A stretch of DNA of 64,000 bases from NCBI GenBank assembly GCA_024347235.1, contig AP025283.1:3658001-3722000 (forward strand). The letters run 5' to 3'. The notes under the pieces are model-generated. The model searched no databases, was not told the DNA's origin, and saw nothing but the letters and a program-made list of their open reading frames with translations. Positions 50,043 through 61,544 of the stretch are shown here, one piece after another. The position numbers and the translations under genes are program-made. Numbering within the stretch: the stretch's first letter is position 1; each line of letters starts with the position of its first letter. This DNA is from Aliamphritea spongicola. GTDB taxonomy: Bacteria; Pseudomonadota; Gammaproteobacteria; Pseudomonadales; Balneatricaceae.

Positions 50043-51423
50043 TCACACAGGCAGGCTGATTCTGATCTGCAGGCCTGTTACCTGACCGGTAGCCGACAGC
50101 GCATTTTCAGCGGTTAACGTACCGCCCACGGCTTCCGTCTGCCGTTGTGCCAGCGCCAGCCCCAGGCCAAAACCGCCCCTGCGCCGCCCTTCTGCGATGG
50201 GTAACAGTTCGCTTTTTCCGAACGTGATTTATCCACCTGAAAAATGGTCTGAAAATATCCTGTAACAGGGGCTCCGGTACACCGGGGCCTTCATCAGTCA
50301 CGGTGATCTCCAGCGCTTCATCCGAGACATTCAGAACAACCCGAACCTCTCTTCCTTCCGGCGTATGCTGTAGGGCATTACGAATAATATTTTCCAGCGC
50401 CTGGCCCACCGCCCGCTGGCTGCTGTGGGTAATTTCAACCTGCTCTGGCACACACAGCGTCAGCCGGTGCCGGGGATATTCAAAACGTGCATCTTCCCCG
50501 ATCACCTGCAGCAGTTCAGCCAGGTCGAAACATTCACTGCACAGTTGCGGCGATTCATTATTCAGCCAGACCAGCATCAGGGTATCTTCCACCAGCTCCC
50601 GCATCACAGAAGACTCCCCGTAAACGCTGCAGCGCTTCATCCGGTTGCAGCCCCTGCCCCACGTGCTCAACTGCCATATCCAGCCGGGCCAGCGGGGTTC
50701 GCAACTCGTGGGAAAGATCTTCCAGTAAATGCCGCTGGTTATTAATTAACTTACCGGTGTGTTCGGCCATCTGATCAAAGGTTCCGGCCAGCGAGGTCAG
50801 CTCATCATCCCGCTTCCCAAGACATTCCTGACCCTGACATCATAACGGCCTTCGCTGAATTGCCGGGTGGCTTTTTCCAGGGTCCGTAACGGTTTCATCA
50901 CATGCCAGTACAGTACCCAGGAAAGCAGGCACAGCAGCACAAAAGGTAAAGCAATCTGCAGCATGATCTGCGCCAGTGGATAGTAATCCCCTGGGCGCAT
51001 TCGCTGAGGTAACTGAATCAGAAAACGGGTTTCGCCATCGGCAAAGGGCACATCCATGGTGGGATTTTCTTTAAAGTACAGGTGAATCTTCCAGGTCACA
51101 CTGCGCCCCAGAGTGAAGGTCTCCAGGTACCGCTCCGACAGGCTGGTATCCGCAAAGGTCTTTAAATCATTCTGGACGATCGCCACCCAGGTATCTTCTT
51201 TTTCTTCCAGTGCTTTAATCCAGTCCGCCAGCTTTTCTTCCTCTCCGGCAACAAACATTGCCTCCGCCTGCCGGGCATAATCAACCATCTCCTGCTGATA
51301 CACCGGCGCAATGAAACTCATACGGTTTTCAGTTTGCCGGTTGACCACATCAATGGCCCAAAACAACAGCACCGTCCCTACAGCAATGATGCTATACATC
51401 TTCCATAAGAGTTTGTTTTTCAT
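50043..51423 (-). CDS. Sensor histidine kinase (three frameshifts)
   Basis: About 461 residues. It has a membrane helix (IIAVGTVLLFWAIDVV), a periplasmic domain, a second helix (LQIALPFVLLCLLSWVLYWHV), a HAMP region (MKPLRTLEKATRQFSEGRYDVRV), the phospho-acceptor LLEDLSHELRTPLARLDMAV, and the ATP-binding N box (ALENIIRNALQHTPEG), DEGPGVPE and GGFGLGLALAQR. Slips lie near 50815, 50620 and 50230. Its start overlaps the response regulator stop. It may respond to metals, given its neighbours, but the signal is unknown. Confidence 0.88.
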
Positions 51424-52106
51424 ACGAAGACGTAGCCTTTTCCATGTACGGTGGACAAGCGTTCGGCCGGCATTCCCACATCAACCAGCTTGCGCCGGAC
51501 CCGGCTAAGGTGCATATCCAGACTGCGGTCGTAACGGCTGAAAGCACGCTCCAGAACCGTTTGATAAAGGTAGGGTTTACTCAGCACTTCGTGGCGGTTT
51601 TCCGCCAGCGTCCATAACAGCCGAAACTGAATCGACGTCAGCTCTACCGGTTCTCCGGCAAAGCTGGCCTGCTGCTTTTGCCGTTTCAGCAATAAGCCAT
51701 CCAGCTCCAGCTGAGAACTTTTCGCAGGTGCTTCCCGCTGCCAGCGGGAACGGCGAAGCAATGCGTCGATACGCAACTTCATTTCTGTAAAGTTAAAGGT
51801 TTGGGCAGATAGTCATCAGCCCCTTTGCTGTAACCTTCTATACGTTCTTCTTCGGCACCGCAGGCGGTGAGCATCATCACCGGTGTTTGCCGCGATTTAC
51901 GCAGGCGGTTCAGCACCGAAAAACCGTTCAGGCCGGGCAACAGAACATCCAGCAAAATCAGGTCAAAGGTTTCACTCAGCGCAGCAAATAATCCTTTGCC
52001 CATCGTAATACTGCTCAATACGAAATCCCTGTGCACGCAGTAAATCCGCCACCTGATTATTCAGGGTTGGATCGTCTTCTATTATGAGTATCCGTGCAGA
52101 TTCCAT
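51420..52106 (-). CDS. OmpR-family response regulator (two frameshifts)
   Basis: About 229 residues. The receiver has ARILIIEDDPTLNNQVADLLRAQGF, the phospho-acceptor in DLILLDVLLPGLNGF and the late ADDYLPKPF. The winged-helix DNA-binding domain reads LTSIQFRLLWTLAENRHEVLSKPYLYQTVLERAFSRYDRSLDMHLSRVRRKLVDVG. Slips lie near 52000 and 51790. The ATG is at 52106. It is paired with the overlapping kinase and faces a divergent small secreted protein and cytochrome genes, its most likely targets. Confidence 0.88.
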
Positions 52107-52295
52107 CGTTACTACTCTATCCGGTAAGGTGGTAAGGTGAACTAACAGCGACGCATGATAATGAGAATAATTAGCAATCACAACATCTGATTAAAAATTC
52201 ACCGTTACTTATTTGAAGTTCTTTTACCTGAAGCACTCTCACCTCAAACACCCTTCCCGGTTGCCTTATAAATACAGTTTCTTTAGCATCCTCTT

Positions 52296-52689
52296 ATGAT
52301 TAAAAGCCAAGCACGCCAGCCATTGATCAGCCCTCTGATTATCTTCACTGTATTGACGATCCTGTTTGCGCAGTCGTCACTGGCAAGTGGCATGCTTGCA
52401 ACCCTGTCCGAAACATCCCAGGCACAGTATCAGCAATCCCATCAGGACCATGGTCATGATGTTACGGACACCGGAACGATCATCTGAGCCTGCAGAATCT
52501 GCAGCAATTGCACGATGGCACTGCCAGCACCCTCAGCCAGCTGTTTCTGAATCCGGCACGCCTTTGCTGCCCTGAAACTGGTCCGTCAGTACCGGCTGAA
52601 TACAGCCAGACCAATTACATTCCCCCATATTCCGCCGGACAATCCTCCTCCCCGAAAAAGCATCGTTATTACCTGATCAACACAAATAA
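52296..52689 (+). CDS. Small secreted protein of unknown function (frameshifts)
   Basis: About 131 residues when repaired. The signal peptide is LISPLIIFTVLTILFAQSSLASG; the mature part contains a His-rich SHQDHGHDVTD, a CC pair in LNPARLCCPETG, and NYIPPYSAG near the end. It has no family I can name, but its layout (signal, metal-like His/Cys, PP motif at the end) recalls 60819-61235. Slips near 52475 and 52665 are needed; the end at TAA 52687-52689 is inferred. Cytochrome genes follow. Confidence 0.5.
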
Positions 52690-52717
52690 CGACTTTTTAT
52701 GCACATTTGAGGTATTT

Positions 52718-53252
52718 ATGAACAAGTTAACCACTGCAATGTTCACTGCACTGGCGATCAGTATCACCGTGGCAACCCCGGTTTCTGCCCATCAGGGTGC
52801 AACCGGCATCGTTAAAGAACGTATGGATCAGATGGATATTATGAAAAATCCATGAAATCCATGTCTGCCATGTTCAAGGGCAAAACCGCGTACGATGCCG
52901 AAGCTGTCCGCCAACACAGCCGGACCATTGCGAAACATTCAGATACAACACTGACCAAGCTGTTTCCTGAAGACAGCCTGCAGCATGCCAGCGAAGCCAA
53001 ACCTGTCATCTGGCAAAAATGGGATAAGTTTGAATTTCTCTCAGCAGAACTGAAACGTATCAGTGAAGCACTGGAAAACTCAGCAGATGTCCGTGAAAGC
53101 GACAGCAGCGAAGCAGCGATGAGTATGACGATGGATACTGCCATGATGACCGAAACAGCCGCCAGCGATACCGCCGACAGCCTGTTCCGGGAACTGGCGG
53201 ACACCTGTTCGTCCTGCCATACGACGTTCCGAAAAAGAAAAATAACCGCTGA
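52718..53252 (+). CDS. Cytochrome c' / c-556-like protein (two frameshifts)
   Basis: About 178 residues with a signal peptide (MNKLTTAMFTALAISITVATPVSAHQ). It is helical and ends in the single heme motif TCSSCHTTFRKK near the C-terminus, the pattern of class II cytochromes c (c' and c-556). A Met/Thr/Asp-rich insert (AAMSMTMDTAMMTETAASDTADS) lies before it. GAGG precedes ATG 52718. Slips lie near 52850 and 53236. The diheme cytochrome gene follows at 3 bp, so the pair is one operon. Confidence 0.85.
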
Positions 53253-53254
53253 TT

Positions 53255-54115
53255 ATGAAAACGATCAGTCTTGCCGCACTGCTGCTTGCAGCAGTGGCGG
53301 CCGGTTATTATCTGCTGCAACCCAATGCTGCTGATGAAACACTGACAGATGATCCCGCACTGCCTGGCAACGTTGCCAACGGTGCCTATCTGGCCCGCAT
53401 TTCAGGCTGTATCGCCTGTCATACGGACAGTGAAAACAAAGGAAAGCTGGTTGCCGGTGCACCGCTGAACAGCCCGTACGGAGAATTCTATGCGCCCAAC
53501 CTGACCACCGACGCTGACACCGGCATCGGTAGCTGGACGCTGAATGATTTTGACCGGGCGGTACGTCATGGTGTTTCTCCCGATGGAGAGACTTATTATC
53601 CGGCATTTCCTTACGAGTTTTTCACTCAGTTAAGTGATCAGGATATCCGTGACCTGTGGGCAGCGTTTCAGACGGTACCGCCGGTGAACCAGCCTACGCC
53701 TTCATCTCAGCTCAGCTTTCCCTACAACCTGAAACAGGGTCTGCCCCTGTGGCAACGTTTTTCCAGCTAACGCCGGAAACAGATGTTGCCAATGAACGGG
53801 GCAAATATCTGGTGGAAGCCGTCGGTCACTGCGCCGCCTGCCACACCCCAGAAACCTGTTTGGCGGGTTACAGCAGGATCGCTGGTTAGAGGGCGTTGCG
53901 GCAACCGATGACAGCGAAGCCATTCCGGCCATCACCGCCGGGGCATTACGGGAAAACGGCTGGACAGCCGATGACATCGCCTATGCCCTGAAAACCGGCC
54001 TTACACCGGACGGTGATGCACTGGGGGCACGATGGGTGAAGTCATTAAGTACGGCAGCCGCTTTATGAATGAAGCGGACCGCCGGGCGATTGCCGAACAC
54101 CTGTTAGCGGAATAA
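53255..54115 (+). CDS. Diheme cytochrome c (several frameshifts)
   Basis: About 288 residues. A signal anchor (MKTISLAALLLAAVAAGYYLLQ) precedes two cytochrome c domains: GAYLARISGCIACHTDSENKGK and RGKYLVEAVGHCAACHTP, with the typical G-x-F/E-Y-APNLTTDADTGIGSWTLNDFDRAVRHG linking text of alcohol- or aldehyde-dehydrogenase cytochrome subunits. Slips lie near 53750, 53855 and 54030. It is a periplasmic electron carrier for an unknown dehydrogenase, paired with the cytochrome c' gene. Confidence 0.87.
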
Positions 54116-54144
54116 CCGTCAGCAAAGCTTTCATTGCGAGAGCC

Positions 54145-54177
54145 CAAAAGCCGGGAGCCTGCTCCCGGTTTTATTTA
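54145..54177. terminator. Terminator between convergent cytochrome and cusA genes
   Basis: AAAAGCCGGGAGC pairs with GCTCCCGGTTTTA around a short loop and is followed by TTTA. It can serve both strands. Confidence 0.85.
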
Positions 54178-54193
54178 ATATTACGCCCTTTTA

Positions 54194-57100
54194 TCAGCCT
54201 AACAGCTGTGCTTCGTTAATCACTGACGGACGGGGATCGATGATAAAGTCCTCAGCCGGCATGCTGTTCACCGCCCGCTTTCGCCACAGAAAATACACCA
54301 CCGGCAACACCATCAGCGTCAGGATAACCGCACTGATCATGCCTCCCACCATGGGTGCTGCAATACGGCTCATAACTTCTGAGCCGGTACCGGTGCCATA
54401 GAGGATCGGTAACAGGCCTGCCACAATTGCCGCAGCGGTCATCATTACCGGGCGAACCCGCAACCCTGCCCCCTGCATGACAGCACTGCGCAGCAATGCT
54501 TCACTGGGCATACATTGTTGCTGACGGCAGTTATCCAACATTTCGTGATACGCCTGGTTCAGATAAACCAACATGATGACGCCGATTTCCACTGCCACAC
54601 CGGCCAGCGCGATAAAGCCAACACCCACCGCCACTGAAAAGTTAAAGCCTTCCAGATACATCAGCCAGATACTGCCCACCATTGCCAGCGGTAAGGTGCC
54701 CATGATGATGGCCACCTCAACGAAGTTACGGAAATTTATGAAGAGTAAAATCACAATGATTAGCAGCGTCAGTGGAATCACATAAGTCAGCTTTTCCTTA
54801 GCCCGCTCCATGTATTCATACTGCCCTGACCAGTTCACGGAATAGCCTGCCGGCAAGTCCAGATTTTCTGCGACCACTTTGCGGGCATTTTCCACATAGC
54901 GGCCCACATCCACCCCGTCGATATCAATGAAGGTCCAGCCGTTCAGGCGGGCATTTTCGCTCTTAATCCCCGGCGGGCCTTCTTCGACATAGATACGGGC
55001 AATATCCCCAGCGGAATCCGTTGTCCCATCGGGGTAACAATCGGCAACAGGGCCAGCTGTTCCGGTGAGTCACGGAAACTCTGCGGATAACGGATATTAA
55101 TCGGGTAACGTTCCAGCCCTTCAACCGTTTGGGAAACATTCATACCGCCAATGGCCGCTGCCACAAGCTGCTGCACATCGGCAATGTTCAGCCCGTAGCG
55201 GGCCGCTTTCTGGCGCTGAATATCCACTTTAATATAGCGACCGCCGGCCACCCGTTCGAGTACACCGAAGCGGTTCCCGGAATGTCCTTCATGATTACTT
55301 CCAGTTGCTGGCCGATGTCCTGAATCACACTCAGCTCAGGGCCTGCAATCTTAATCCCCACCGGGGTTTTAATCCCGGTTGCCAGCATGTCGATCCGGGT
55401 TTTAATCGGCATGACCCAGGCATTGGTAATACCCGGTATTTTAACCAGACTGTCCAGCTCTTTTTCAGGCTGTCGGTGGTCACACCTTCCCGCCATTCAG
55501 ACTGCGGCTTCAGCTGAATAAAGGTTTCGATCATGGTCAGCGGCGCCGGGTCCGTGGCAGTTTCCGCCCGGCCAACCTTACCGAACACCGTCTTTACCTC
55601 CGGCACAGTACGGATAATCTTATCGGTCTGTTGCAGGATCTGCCGCGCCTGTCCGATGGATACCCCGGGATAAGTGGTCGGCATATACATCAGATCCCCT
55701 CATCCAGCGGCGGTATAAACTCACTGCCGAGCTTATCCAGCGGCCAGACGCCCAGCACACAGATACCCAGTGCAAACAACAGGGTCAGCTTAGGAAAGTT
55801 AAGAACCGTTTTCAGCCCGGGCAGATACACAGCGGAGAGAATCCGGTTAACCGGGTTCTTATGCTCCGGCAGCACCTTGCCACGAATAAAGTACCCCATT
55901 AACACCGGTACCAGGGTAATGGCCAGCGCTGCGGCCGCTGCCATGGCGTAGGTCTTGGTAAACGCCAGTGGGGCAAACATCCGGCCTTCCTGTGCTTCCA
56001 GCGTAAATACCGGTACAAAACTGACCGTGATAATCAGCAAGCTGAAAAACAGAGCCGGTCCGACTTCACTGGCTGAATCAGCAACAATTTTCCAGCGGTT
56101 TTCCTTCGTCAGCGGCGTACGCTCCATATGCTTGTGCATATTTTCAATCATCACGATGGCACCGTCGATCATGGCACCAATGGCAATGGCGATCCCCGAG
56201 AGACATGATGTTGGCGTTAATCCCCTGGATGTACATCACAATAAACGCTGCAAGAATGCCCACCGGCAAACTGAAAATGGCCACCAGCGAAGAGCGCACA
56301 TGGAACAGGAATACCATGCACACCAGCGCCACCACGGCGAATTCTTCCATCAGTTTGGTCCAGAGGTTATCCACCGCCCGCTCGATCAGTCCTGAACGGT
56401 CATACACGGTCACCACTTCAACCCCATCAGGTAAGCTTCCACGCAGGGATTCCAGTTTGGTTTTCACGCCATCAATGGTTTGCTGGGCGTTCTCGCCAAA
56501 GCGCATCACCACCACGCCGCCAACCACTTCACCTTCACCGTCCAGCTCGACAACACCACGGCGCATTTGCGGGCCAAGTCCGATATCAGCCACATCTTTC
56601 AGCAACAACGGAGTGCCATTTTGATTCATCCCTAAGGGAATATTTTCCAGATCCTGCCGGTTCTGAATATAGCCGGATGCCCGGACCATATACTCCGCTT
56701 CGGCCATCTCAACCACCGACGCGCCAACTTCCTGATTACCACGCTTAATCGCTGCCTGGATATGGGCCAGCGGTATATTGAAAGCACGCAACTTATCCGG
56801 ATCAACCCGTACCTGATACTGGCGCACCATTCCCCCAAGGGAAGCTACTTCCGATACCCCCGGTACCGTTTGCAGTTCATACTTCAGGAACCAGTCCTGC
56901 AAACTGCGCAGCTGGCTGAGGTCATTCAGCCCGGAGCGGTCAACCAGCGCATAGAGATAGACCCAACCCACACCGGTTGCATCGGGCCCCAGCTGTGCTT
57001 TGGCATTTTCCGGCAGTGATACCTGATTCAGATACTCCAGTACCCGGCTGCGGGCCCAGTACATATCCGTATCATCGTCAAAAATCACGTAGACGTAAGA

Positions 57101-57370
57101 ATCACCAAAAACGAATACCCCGCACGGTGACCGCTCCGGGAACAGACAGCATGGCGGTCGTCAGCGGATACGTCACCTGATCTTCAATAACCTGAGGCGC
57201 CTGTCCGGGGTAACTGGTTTTAATAATCACCTGCACATCCGACAGGTCAGGAATGGCATCCAACGGGGTATTTTTAATGAATAGAGACCGCCCCCGACAA
57301 TCATGATGGTGGCCAGCAGCACAAACATCCGGTTGCCCACAGCCCAGCGAATAATTGCTTCAATCATCAT
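54194..57370 (-). CDS. cusA: Heavy-metal RND efflux pump inner-membrane subunit, CusA-type (many frameshifts)
   Basis: About 1060 residues. It starts [21 protein letters not shown]; then [36 protein letters not shown] and the intramembrane [14 protein letters not shown] typical of metal RND pumps; the end has [15 protein letters not shown]. Tens of Met residues and the CusBC neighbours indicate Cu(I)/Ag(I) export, driven by protons, through the outer-membrane channel. It is broken near 57100, 56190, 55690, 55470, 55280, 55010 and 54930. Its start overlaps the cusB stop. Confidence 0.88.
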
Positions 57371-59204
57371 TACTTCTCCTGAACCACTGGCAGACCGATA
57401 TCATCCGGCAATTCCACATCGGTAATGACATAGATCCCCGCGACCGTGCGGGTAATCTCAATGGCGATATCCATACCCGGACGTAATTCTTTTGAAGATA
57501 CGGTTTCAGCCAGACCAAGATTCATATTGGCAGGCGGCCAGTTCCAGGTTTCAACTGCTCCATGTTTCAGATTGACCCGCCGGCCATTCGCCAACAGCTT
57601 ATTTACTTTGGCGGTGGTCCAGATTTTTGTGGCTGATGCTTCAGCAGAGTTAGCCGCCGACATGTCATGGCCGTCATGTGCCATATTCATTTTCATGTCT
57701 CCCGACATGTCATGGCCGTCATGTGCCATAGTCATTTTCATGTCTCCCGACATGGCACGGCCATCATTTGGCATTTTCATTTTCATGTCTCCCGACATGG
57801 CACGGCCATCATTTGGCATATTCATTTTCATATCTGCCGACATGGACTCTGGCTGATGCATGCGTTTGAAGTCCGAGGTCTTGCTGGACTCGGAATCCAG
57901 CAGGAACTGTGCAGATGTCACTACCTGCTCGTTTTTCCCGATGCCTTCCAGAATTTCCACCCGGTTACCATCGTTCCGGCCGGCGACAACATTCACCGAC
58001 TTATAACGGCCCTCACCTAACGCCAACACCACCCTGTCGGTATCGCCGACGCGGATCAGTGCTTCGCGGGGAATATTCAGAACCGGCTTGTCTGAAAGGT
58101 TACTGATCACAACCTGTGCATACATGTTCGGCTTCAGCATCAGGCCGGGATTCGGAAAGCGAATCCGCACCCGCAGGGTCCGGTTCATTTTATCCAGGGT
58201 CGGATACACATAATCCACTTTCCCCTGCCAGGTTTTACCCGGCAGATAATCCAGCCGGATAGTCACCGGTGCGTCCTGCTTTACCAGATTCGCCTGGCGC
58301 TCAAACACCTCGGCTTCAATCCAGACCTCATCCAGTGAGGCAATAGACATCAGCATTTTGCCGGGCTTCACAAAAACCCTTCCTGCATAGCAAAGTTTTC
58401 CACCACACCGGTCATCGGTGCATGAAAGGTCACTGTCTGCACGACTTTGCGGGTCTTTTTCAGAGTTTTAACCGCTGCCTCCGGCACCTGCAATGCACTT
58501 AAACGCCGTTCCGCAGCCTTAATTAAACGCCGGTCTTTACGGGATAAGGCGAACAGCAATTCTTCCTGAGCATTCACCAGTTCCGGTGAATACAACTCAT
58601 ACAGCGGCTGATCTTTTTCCACCGTTTCACCGGCTGATTTCACATACACCTTTTCCAGCCAGCCTTCGACCCGGGGATGCACATGCACCATTTCATCCTG
58701 GTTGTACTGCACGTACCCCACGGTATCTACCTTAAACTCCAGTGGCGAAACCCTGGCAGATGCAGTTCTCACCCCCAGATTATTCACCACTTCAGATGAG
58801 ATACTGACGGTTCCCGGTCCGCTGTCATCCCCCTTCGTCACCGTAAAACGGCACCAGATCCATCCCCATCGGAGACAACCCCGGTTTATCCCTGCGGAAA
58901 TTCGGATCCATCGGCGCTACCCAGTACAGAGGTTCTTTAGGCTTTGCTTTTTCTCTTCCCCGTAAAACGGCACCAGTTCCATCCCCATCGGAGAGAGCCC
59001 CGGCTTATCCCGCCGGTAATTCGGGTCCATTGGTGCCACCCAGTACAAAGGCTCCTGACTGTCTGACCCTGAGCTATCCGCCATACCTACCATATCCGCC
59101 ATACCAAGCTGGCTCTTTACGTAGGGCACCACCGCAGTGGCCGCAGCCGTTCCGATTACAGCCCCCACTAACACTAAACTGAAGTTTTTAACTGCGCGCA
59201 TCAT
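57370..59204 (-). CDS. cusB: CusB-type membrane fusion protein with Met/His repeats and CusF domain (frameshifts)
   Basis: About 613 residues. Order: a membrane anchor (FSLVLVGAVIGTAAATAVV); two tandem heavy-metal binding motifs (EPLYWVAPMDPNYRRDKPG and a near copy), both with the usual cysteine replaced (LSPMGMELVPFY); the fusion-protein barrel and hairpin (VHVHPRVEGWLEKVYVKSAGETV ... FHAPMTGVVENFAMQEG); four 15-residue repeats of type MSGDMKMxMxxDGxx; and a C-terminal CusF-like domain (VNLKHGAVETWNWPPANMNLGL). Slips lie near 58940, 58850 and 58375. CusB passes Cu(I)/Ag(I) from the periplasm to CusA; the fused CusF would replace the separate chaperone. Confidence 0.87.
57655..57845 (-). repeat. 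Coding tandem repeat, four 45-bp units, in cusB
   Basis: Four units of 45 bp encode Met/Asp/Lys- and His-rich 15-mers (MSGDMKMTMAHDGHD and variants). Two units carry DGHD and two DGRA, arranged as two similar pairs, so the array grew by duplication of units and pairs. Nothing like a spacer is present, so it is not CRISPR. Confidence 0.85.
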
Positions 59205-59237
59205 AGTTTTACTCCCCAACACTGGCGGCTGAATAGG

Positions 59238-60660
59238 TCATGGATAAATCTGAATCGGAACCGGTAAGCGTGGTAAGTGACGACGCTCCGGTGCTATCAA
59301 AACCATCAGAACCGGTAAATGTTCTGTCGCCAGAAAATAGTTCATACGGGCGGTTAAAATTTGCTGATCAACAGCGAGTTCCAGCGCATCAATACGGCCG
59401 TTAAGTTCGGCAATCCGTGCCCGAACCACTTCGGCAAAATCACCGTTATCTGCGGTATAGGCATTCAGGGCAGCCTGAGCCTGTAAACGCATTTGTGGCA
59501 GTATCTGGTGCCTGTACCGTGCTTCCCGTTCTTCAAGGCGCTCCCTCTGAACCCGGGCGGCACTGTATTCAGCGATCATTTTTCGCAGCAGTAAGATCCG
59601 CTCACTTTTCACCGCTTCACGCCGGTAAACCGCCGCATCCACACCGCTGTCCTGCTTAACGGTAGAGAACACCGGCATATCCAGGGTGACACCGAAAGTC
59701 ACCAGATCAGCCCGGTCCGCACCGCTACTGTCACTGGACCGGTAACCATAACTGGCCCTGACACCCCACTGGGGTTCATATGCCTGCTTAGCCAGGTCGA
59801 CACCGGTTTGCTGCATTGCCAGTTTTTTGTTGAGCGCTTTCACCAGCGGGTGCTCAAGGAATAGCTTCCCAAGGGCTGCGTTATCCTGATTACTTCCAGC
59901 CTCGTCCAGTTCAGGCTGCAGCAACGATAATCTGGGCATGTCTTGCGAGTAGCTAAGACCCACAGTAAGGTGATCTGCCTGCAACCACTCATCAAGTTGT
60001 TGCTCCAGCGACTCCTGCCGTTGTAACAACCCGTTAAGGCGTTCATCCAGTAACGTTTTTCCAGCTCAGCCCGTACCACATCCTGCTGCTGAGTCTGCCC
60101 CAGCGCTGCGGAATAGCTGGCCAGTGAAATATCCACCAACTGATCAAACAGCACCCGGTCATTTCTGATCAGCGCAATGCTCTGACGTACTTTATAAGCC
60201 TCCAGCCATAACTGACTCACCGTCATCACCAGCCGGGCCTGCCGGTCCAGACTCAGTAACGGGTGCCGTTCGCTCTGCTGTAAAAATTGCTGTTTACGCA
60301 GCACCAGAGAATCACCCCGGGGCAACATCTGTGAAACGCCGGCAATCAGTTGCGTCATTGGCTCCTGATCGAGCTTAAAACTGTCGGTGGGTAGATTGGC
60401 CACTGCAAAAGAAAACTGCGGATCCGGCAACTCACCGGCAGCCTGACTTTGGGAAATCAGGGCCTTTTCCTGAAGACGGTTCTGCACCTGCCAGGCATCC
60501 TGTTGCAGGGCAATTTTACCGCTTTGCCTAAAGTAAACGGCTCTTCTGTAACATTGCCGGCGTCTGCCGCCAGTGCCAACCCGCTACTGAAGCTTAACAA
60601 TGCACCACACAGGAAACGTGCACTGCCAGAAGATATAAAAGGCTTATTTTTTAACAACAT
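59238..60660 (-). CDS. cusC: TolC-family outer-membrane channel, CusC-type (frameshifts)
   Basis: About 475 residues. A signal region (FLCGALLSFSSGLALA) is followed by an outer-membrane factor pattern: EEPFTLGKAVKIALQQ, PDPQFSFAVANLPTDSFKLDQEPMTQLIAGVSQMLPRG, YSAALGQTQQQDVVRAELE, and a second half with EYSAARVQRERLEEREARYRHQILPQMRLQAQAALNAYTADNGDFAEVVRARIAELN. Long coiled-coil helices are expected. Slips lie near 60540 and 60060. It is the first gene of the leftward cus operon and gives the pump its exit through the outer membrane. Confidence 0.87.
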
Positions 60661-60709
60661 AACTCCCCACGAAGGGTAAATCCAACACGGGAGTTGTCAC
60701 ATAACGGAG

Positions 60710-60793
60710 TTAGATAATTGCTGCGCCGAATATCAGAAACAGCAGCAGAAACAGGTAGAAAATCCGTTCAGATACAGACAACTCACTAAACAT
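60710..60793 (-). CDS. Possible 27-residue single-helix membrane protein
   Basis: A short frame encodes MFSELSVSERIFYLFLLLFL and then IFGAAII, one hydrophobic helix with a charged N-terminal end. It lies 50 bp upstream of cusC on the same strand. No Shine-Dalgarno sequence is evident, so the call is tentative. Tiny membrane proteins are known helpers of RND pumps. Confidence 0.35.
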   Translation of the reverse strand: MFSELSVSERIFYLFLLLFLIFGAAII

Positions 60794-60818
60794 TCGGTAC
60801 CGGGAGGTACCCTGAGCT

Positions 60819-61235
60819 TTAGTGAGCTATTGGAGGGCGATAAAGAGAACTTAAGGCCTGAGCAGGCAAATCCTGCCGCAGCTGGGGTAATATCTGACGT
60901 TCCCGGATCATATCCAGGCCTGCCGAACCGGCAGTAAACACCGACGACGCACATTGCATCGACGCACAGCTGGCATCACAGTCACAGCATTGCGTCAGTG
61001 AACCGGCCGACATATCTTCACAACATGCCATTGCTTCAGCTGCACTCATGTCCTGACAAAGCATCGCCAGATCAGACATGGATTCAGTGCTTACATGGTG
61101 GGCAGTTTCCATCCCGACAGGCGAATCTGTCATGCTGGCCACAGACGAAACGCTATACGTCTGGGCAACCAAAGTTACCAGCGCGCATATAAGCATCATC
61201 AGTCTGTTAAATCTGTTCAGCATCAGAGACAGCAT
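60819..61235 (-). CDS. Small secreted Cys/Met-rich protein upstream of the cus operon
   Basis: About 138 residues with a signal peptide (LMMLICALVTLVAQTYSVSSVAS). The mature part is rich in Cys and Met: AMLCQDMSAAEAMACCEDMSAGSLTQCCDCDASCASMQC, nine cysteines within 40 residues. It ends SSLYRPPIAH. It resembles secreted metal-binding proteins found before Cus operons, and probably holds copper or another soft metal in the periplasm. The start could be the second Met in the MLSLMLNRF beginning. The cus genes follow on the same strand. Confidence 0.7.
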   Translation of the reverse strand: MLSLMLNRFNRLMMLICALVTLVAQTYSVSSVASMTDSPVGMETAHHVSTESMSDLAMLCQDMSAAEAMACCEDMSAGSLTQCCDCDASCASMQCASSVFTAGSAGLDMIRERQILPQLRQDLPAQALSSLYRPPIAH

Positions 61236-61448
61236 CCGTCATATCAGTCACACCGGAGAGTTTATGAATCAGTCAGTTACAGAAACTGATACCGATTTCA
61301 CCCGATAAAGAAAATCCGTGCCGACAGTAAGTAACGAACCTGAAACCATCCTGAAAAACCAGCCTTTCGCCAGTAAAACTGAAAAACATTTTTACGGACT
61401 ACATAAACGCCTTCCCACCTCTCAATGGTGCAATCACAGAGATTAAAG
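61236..61448. other. Intergenic region without a gene
   Basis: The promoter of the secreted Cys-rich protein should lie near 61240-61320. Between it and the tRNA-derived repeats I see nothing else. Confidence 0.3.
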
Positions 61449-61512
61449 CGGGCCCAGCTTTAACCAGTGACCTTCGCCCGGGGTTATTAAAGAGTGAGTC
61501 CGACGAGCTACT
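61449..61512 (-). repeat. tRNA-fMet-derived repeat 6 (most decayed)
   Basis: It keeps GTAGCTCGTCGGACTCA, the CTCTTTAATAACCCCGGGC insert and part of the T-arm (GGTCACTGGTTAAAGC), but the CCA end is lost. It is the copy farthest from the intact tRNA. Confidence 0.65.
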
Positions 61513-61544
61513 ATGCTGCTCTTCGTTTTACTTACCCCAGAAAC

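Noticed and set aside
57655-57845. Non-coding direct repeat or CRISPR in the cusB region.
   Set aside because: The 45-bp units stay in frame and encode a regular Met/His-rich 15-mer, so they are part of the protein.
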